A program made the position numbers and the translations under genes. Below are positions 61,070 to 64,000 of a DNA stretch of 64,000 nucleotides, one piece after another. Within the stretch, counting starts at the first letter, position 1. The number at the start of each line of letters is the position of its first letter. The stretch lies in the NCBI GenBank assembly GCA_016841965.1, contig JAEANN010000053.1, positions 62,001 through 126,000 on the forward strand. The letters are read 5' to 3'. Source of the stretch: Candidatus Roseilinea mizusawaensis (GTDB lineage: Bacteria > Chloroflexota > Anaerolineae > J036 > Brachytrichaceae). Under the pieces are notes generated by a model. It had not been told where the DNA came from. It searched no databases and worked only from the letters and a program-made list of their open reading frames with translations.

Positions 61070-61739
61070 GCCGGCCGGCGTCAGACCATACGTCACGCTG
61101 ACCTATGCCCAGAGCCTCGACGGCAGCATTGCTGCACAAGCCGGCCGTCCACTAGCACTGAGCGGCGCGGAATCACTGCGCCTGACGCATCGTTTGCGCG
61201 CTCAACACGATGGCATTTTGGTCGGCATCGGCACGGTGCTGATCGACGACCCGCAACTGACGGTGCGTCTGGTGGAGGGGCGCAACCCCAGGCCGGTGAT
61301 CGTGGACAGCCAGTTGCGTTGCCCACCTACTGCACGCCTGTTTCGCGCCGGCACAGCACACCCCCTCATCGCCACGACGACGCTGGCGCCCGAATCACGC
61401 GCCAAGGCGCTGCAACAGGCCGGGGCGCGCATCCTGCGCTTGCCCCACACTGCCGACGCGCGCGTATCGCTGCCACACCTGCTGGCCGCCCTACGCGCCG
61501 AGGGCCTCACCAGCCTAATGGTCGAAGGCGGCGCCGGCATCATCACCAGTTTCATCCGCTCGCAGTTGGTCGATGAAATCGTGCTGACGATTGCGCCGCT
61601 TTTGGTGGGCGGCATGCACGCTATTAGCGGCCCCCTCTCTGCCGATACCACTGCGCTGCCACGCCTGCGCAACCTGACATGGCAACAACTCGGCAGCGAT
61701 CTCATCGTGCAGGGCATCCCCTACTGGCCCACCCCATAG
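61056..61739 (+). CDS. RibD C-terminal-type (DHFR-fold) reductase
   Basis: This 227-residue protein matches the reductase half of RibD: YVTLTYAQSLDGSIA, GILVGIGTVLIDDPQLTVR, PVIVDSQLRCP, and EGGAGIITSFIRSQLVDEI. The deaminase half is absent. It would reduce the ribosyl chain of the pyrimidine product of GTP cyclohydrolase II to a ribityl chain, using NADPH. The ATG at 61056 lies 14 bp inside ribA, pointing to translational coupling; an open frame from 60951 is not used. As no deaminase is visible, the pathway may diverge from riboflavin here. Confidence 0.82.
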   Translation: MTNTEPAGVRPYVTLTYAQSLDGSIAAQAGRPLALSGAESLRLTHRLRAQHDGILVGIGTVLIDDPQLTVRLVEGRNPRPVIVDSQLRCPPTARLFRAGTAHPLIATTTLAPESRAKALQQAGARILRLPHTADARVSLPHLLAALRAEGLTSLMVEGGAGIITSFIRSQLVDEIVLTIAPLLVGGMHAISGPLSADTTALPRLRNLTWQQLGSDLIVQGIPYWPTP

Positions 61740-61741
61740 CC

Positions 61742-61797
61742 AATACGCAATACGCAACACGCAACACGGAATACGCAATACGCAACACGCAACACGT
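61742..61797. repeat. Heptamer tandem array, eight copies
   Basis: AATACGC, AATACGC, AACACGC, AACACGG is repeated twice (28-bp super-unit) in the 66-bp gap between the reductase and dehydrogenase genes. Such heptamers recall the short tandemly repeated repetitive sequences known from cyanobacteria and are, as I recall, also found in Chloroflexota. Confidence 0.92.
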
Positions 61798-61805
61798 GCC
61801 ACACC

Positions 61806-62828
61806 ATGCAGCGACTCAGCGTTCTCTTCGCCGCCCCGCGCCACATCACCGTTGTCGAAGACAAGGCGCCGGATATCAGGCCCGATCAGGTCCTGGTGCG
61901 GGCCATCGTGTCGGGCATCAGCGCCGGCACTGAAATGCTGTTCTATCGCGGGCAGGTTCCACCGGACATGCCGGTGGACACCTCGATCACATCGCTGGCC
62001 GGCCCGATGGGCTATCCGCTCAAGTATGGCTATGCGCTGGTTGGCCAGGTGATTTCAGTCGGCGCAGACATCGACCCGGCCTGGCGGGGGCGACGCGTGT
62101 TTGCGTTCCATCCTCACGAGAGCCATTTCACCGCCACCCCAGACGAGCTGATCTCGGTGCCGGACGACATCGAAGCCGAAGACGCAGTGTTTCTAGCCAA
62201 CATGGAAACCGCCGTCAATCTGGTCATGGATGGCCGGCCCATGCTCGGCGAGCATGTGGGCGTGATCGGTCAGGGCGTGGTCGGGCTGCTCACCACCGGC
62301 CTACTGGCGCAGTTCCCGCTCGGCCGGCTCGTCGCGCTCGACCGCTACCCGTTGCGCCTGGAGGTGGCGCGCACTTTTGGCGCGCATCTGGCGCTCGACC
62401 CGGCCACGCGCTCCGACGACGCGCTGCACAGTGCGCTGGCCCAGGGCCGGGGCGCAGACCTCATCTATGAGTTGAGCGGCAACCCCGCTGCGCTCAATCA
62501 CGCCATCGCGCTCGCCGGCTACCACGGGCGGATTGTGGTCGGCTCATGGTATGGGCAGAAGCAGGCGCTGCTCGACCTGGGCGGGCGCTTCCATCGTCAG
62601 CGCATCCAGATCATCAGCAGCCAGGTGAGCACCATCGCGCCGGAGTGGTCGGGGCGATGGGACAAGGCGCGCCGGTTCAGCGTCGCATGGGACATGATTC
62701 GCCGGCTGCGCCCGCGCCGGCTGGTCACCCATCGCGTTGCAGTGAGCGAGGCAGCGCAAGTCTACGCGCTGCTAGATCAGCAGCCAGAGCAAGCACTTCA
62801 GGCCCTGCTGACTTATCCAGAGCTGTAA
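61806..62828 (+). CDS. Medium-chain dehydrogenase/reductase lacking the catalytic zinc cysteine
   Basis: This 340-residue protein has the MDR fold with a coenzyme domain starting VGVIGQGVVGLLTTGLL. In zinc alcohol dehydrogenases the first zinc ligand is a Cys in the GxCGTD motif; here the stretch is SGISAGTEMLFYRG, as in BchC-type and related zinc-less members. FHPHESHF precedes the substrate domain. It would oxidise or reduce an alcohol or ketone next to the pyrimidine/pterin enzymes. The ATG is 66 bp after the reductase stop, behind the heptamer array. Confidence 0.78.
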   Translation: MQRLSVLFAAPRHITVVEDKAPDIRPDQVLVRAIVSGISAGTEMLFYRGQVPPDMPVDTSITSLAGPMGYPLKYGYALVGQVISVGADIDPAWRGRRVFAFHPHESHFTATPDELISVPDDIEAEDAVFLANMETAVNLVMDGRPMLGEHVGVIGQGVVGLLTTGLLAQFPLGRLVALDRYPLRLEVARTFGAHLALDPATRSDDALHSALAQGRGADLIYELSGNPAALNHAIALAGYHGRIVVGSWYGQKQALLDLGGRFHRQRIQIISSQVSTIAPEWSGRWDKARRFSVAWDMIRRLRPRRLVTHRVAVSEAAQVYALLDQQPEQALQALLTYPEL

Positions 62829-62919
62829 CAGGGACACACCTCAAGCCTGGCTTGTGCTCTACATGCTCTACAAAAGAAGAAGCGAAACCGCTGAACTTTT
62901 TAAGGTCAGGTCGCGGTGG

Positions 62920-62936
62920 GATAATTGCAGCCACTA
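62920..62936 (+). promoter_or_regulatory. Possible -10 box just before the PTPS gene
   Basis: GATAAT at 62920-62925 lies 10 bp before the ATG at 62936, and no ribosome-binding sequence is visible there. A leaderless transcript starting at or near the ATG is possible. The -35 region (TTTTTA, 17 bp upstream) is poor. Confidence 0.25.
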
Positions 62937-63328
62937 TGTACACAACCGCAGTCAAACGTGACTTTGTCGCCCAGCATTTCCTAATCGGCGGAGACTGGGG
63001 CGCCGAAAACCAGTGGCACTCACATCACTATCAGATCGAAGTTCAACTTCAGGGTGCGACGCTTGATCGGCACGGCTATCTGGTCGATATCGTAGACATC
63101 GAGCGCGCCCTGAATGAACTGGTAGCCTATTTCCGCGATAAAACGCTGAACGAGCTGCCCGAGTTCGCCGGCCTCAATCCCAGCCTCGAACATTTCACGC
63201 GCATCTTTGCACACGCCTTCGCACAACGCATCCATGCGCCCAACCTGTCCAGCCTGATGGTCACCATCTGGGAGAACGACATCGCCTGGTCGGCCTATCG
63301 GCATGATCTGACTGCGCCGGCCAGTTAG
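62936..63328 (+). CDS. 6-pyruvoyl-tetrahydropterin synthase homologue (PTPS/QueD family) with altered active site
   Basis: This 130-residue protein has zinc ligands H14, H28 and H30 in FVAQHFLIGGD and WHSHHY, and the pterin-anchoring Glu in NPSLEHFTRIF and WENDIAW. The catalytic Cys of QueD and PTPS lies four residues before the second His; here that position is Glu (E24). Glu in place of Cys is a known mark of PTPS forms that cleave dihydroneopterin (PTPS-III type), replacing FolB. The gene starts 107 bp after the dehydrogenase. A longer open frame from 62546 is shadow. Its substrate is uncertain. Confidence 0.8.
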   Translation: MYTTAVKRDFVAQHFLIGGDWGAENQWHSHHYQIEVQLQGATLDRHGYLVDIVDIERALNELVAYFRDKTLNELPEFAGLNPSLEHFTRIFAHAFAQRIHAPNLSSLMVTIWENDIAWSAYRHDLTAPAS

Positions 63329-63339
63329 AACCGCACCTC

Positions 63340-64000
63340 ATGCGCGTTGGCCTGCTGATCTACGGCAGCCTGAACACAGTATCGGGTGGCTATCTCTACG
63401 ACCGTATGCTGGTGGACACTCTGCGCCGGCATGGCGATGAGGTCGAGATCATCAGCTTGCCCTGGCGGACATATACCGCCCACTTGACCGACAACCTCAG
63501 CCTGACGCTGGCTCGGCGCTTACAGCGCTTGCGAGTGGATGTGCTGCTGCAAGACGAACTGAACCATCCTTCTCTGTTCTGGGTCAATCGGCGCCTGCGC
63601 CCATTGCGCTACCCAATCGTCAGCATTGTGCACCACCTGCGTTGTAGCGAGCAGCGCCCGGCCTGGCGAAACGCGGTTGTGCGCGAGATCGAGCGGATCT
63701 ATCTGCACAACGTGGATGGCTTTGTGTTCAACAGTCAGACCACTGCCGCCAGCGTGCGCCGGCTACTCGCACACCGCTCGGCGGACTCGCGGATTGGCCA
63801 TGGCGCGGACGCAGTAGAGCGCGTTGTAGCCCGCGCCATGTTGCGCCGGCAGCAGCCGGCCAGAATGCGTCTCTCCAACGCGCTTGACTTCTCGGTGGTG
63901 GCTTATCCCGCCGGCAATCGCTTTGGGCCGGCTATTGGCGAGGCCGATCTCATCGCGCGGGCCAAACGCCCCGGCCCGCTCCAACTGCTTTTCGTCGGCA
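63340..64000 (+). CDS. Glycosyltransferase, GT4 family, 5' part (cut by window edge)
   Basis: An ATG at 63340, 11 bp after the PTPS stop, opens a frame without stop to the edge (220 codons). The protein opens MRVGLLIYGSLNTVSGGYLY, an N-terminal GT-B domain with a glycine-rich acceptor loop. It continues through VFNSQTTAASVRRLLA to the start of the donor domain at LQLLFVG. It is typical of GT4 transferases. Placement directly behind PTPS suggests that the product of this group is glycosylated, as in pterin glycosides. The rest of the gene is outside the window. Confidence 0.82.
   Translation, partial: MRVGLLIYGSLNTVSGGYLYDRMLVDTLRRHGDEVEIISLPWRTYTAHLTDNLSLTLARRLQRLRVDVLLQDELNHPSLFWVNRRLRPLRYPIVSIVHHLRCSEQRPAWRNAVVREIERIYLHNVDGFVFNSQTTAASVRRLLAHRSADSRIGHGADAVERVVARAMLRRQQPARMRLSNALDFSVVAYPAGNRFGPAIGEADLIARAKRPGPLQLLFVG

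Overview
The window looks like one exopolysaccharide (EPS) or cell-surface glycan locus from a GC-rich bacterium, most likely Chloroflexota (Anaerolineae-like). This rests on three things. Surface beta-propeller proteins end in Thr/Pro-rich stalks and a C-terminal membrane anchor, with no lipid A genes in sight. Aminosugar, heptose and ABC-export genes are packed in long ATGA-overlapping strings. The hexamer GCCGGC and short tandem repeats are very frequent. The assignment is an inference from style, not from a marker gene.

Layout. Positions 1-51 (minus) hold the first codons of a Wzz-like chain-length protein. From 2127 to 100 (minus) lies a three-domain GmhA-HddC-GmhB fusion, preceded by a large polyprenyl-phosphate sugar-transferase homologue (3636-2209) with a structured leader. 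A strong terminator at 4181-4216 closes a run of up to 23 minus-strand genes that begins near 32220. That run encodes HddA kinase, a short sugar-phosphate transferase, 14 glycosyltransferases (GT4, GT2, GT39 and CgeB-like), a Wzy/O-antigen-ligase-like protein, a sulfotransferase, a DegT-type aminotransferase, a Cys-less asparagine-synthetase homologue, Wzm/Wzt ABC export proteins and a BNR propeller protein. A plus-strand pair (32810-36833) encodes two secreted proteins: an SGNH-like protein and a PQQ-type propeller.

From 42939 down to 36844 (minus) sits a compact module: acyl carrier protein, AMP-forming ligase, AsnB, NadE-like synthetase and acyltransferase-3. It resembles the ligase/amidotransferase set that accompanies exosortase-type EPS loci, but no exosortase is visible. 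A 13-bp tandem array separates it from a GalE-like epimerase, a second BNR propeller protein, an OmpR-type regulator with a degenerate receiver, a radical SAM protein, a membrane GT2 and a hexapeptide acetyltransferase. Positions 52747-58744 (minus) carry a LuxR-type response regulator, a 7TM-PAS-GAF histidine kinase, a NusG/RfaH paralogue, an esterase, a DUF123/GIY-YIG-like protein and a GlsB/YeaQ membrane protein.

From 59003 to the right edge the plus strand carries a separate, tightly spaced set: acyltransferase, small membrane protein, GTP cyclohydrolase II, RibD-C-type reductase, zinc-less MDR dehydrogenase, a PTPS homologue whose catalytic Cys position is Glu, and a GT4 cut by the window edge. 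This is the best candidate for an uncharacterised pathway, perhaps making a glycosylated pterin or ribityl-pyrimidine product. No tRNA, rRNA, CRISPR array, transposase or phage gene was seen.
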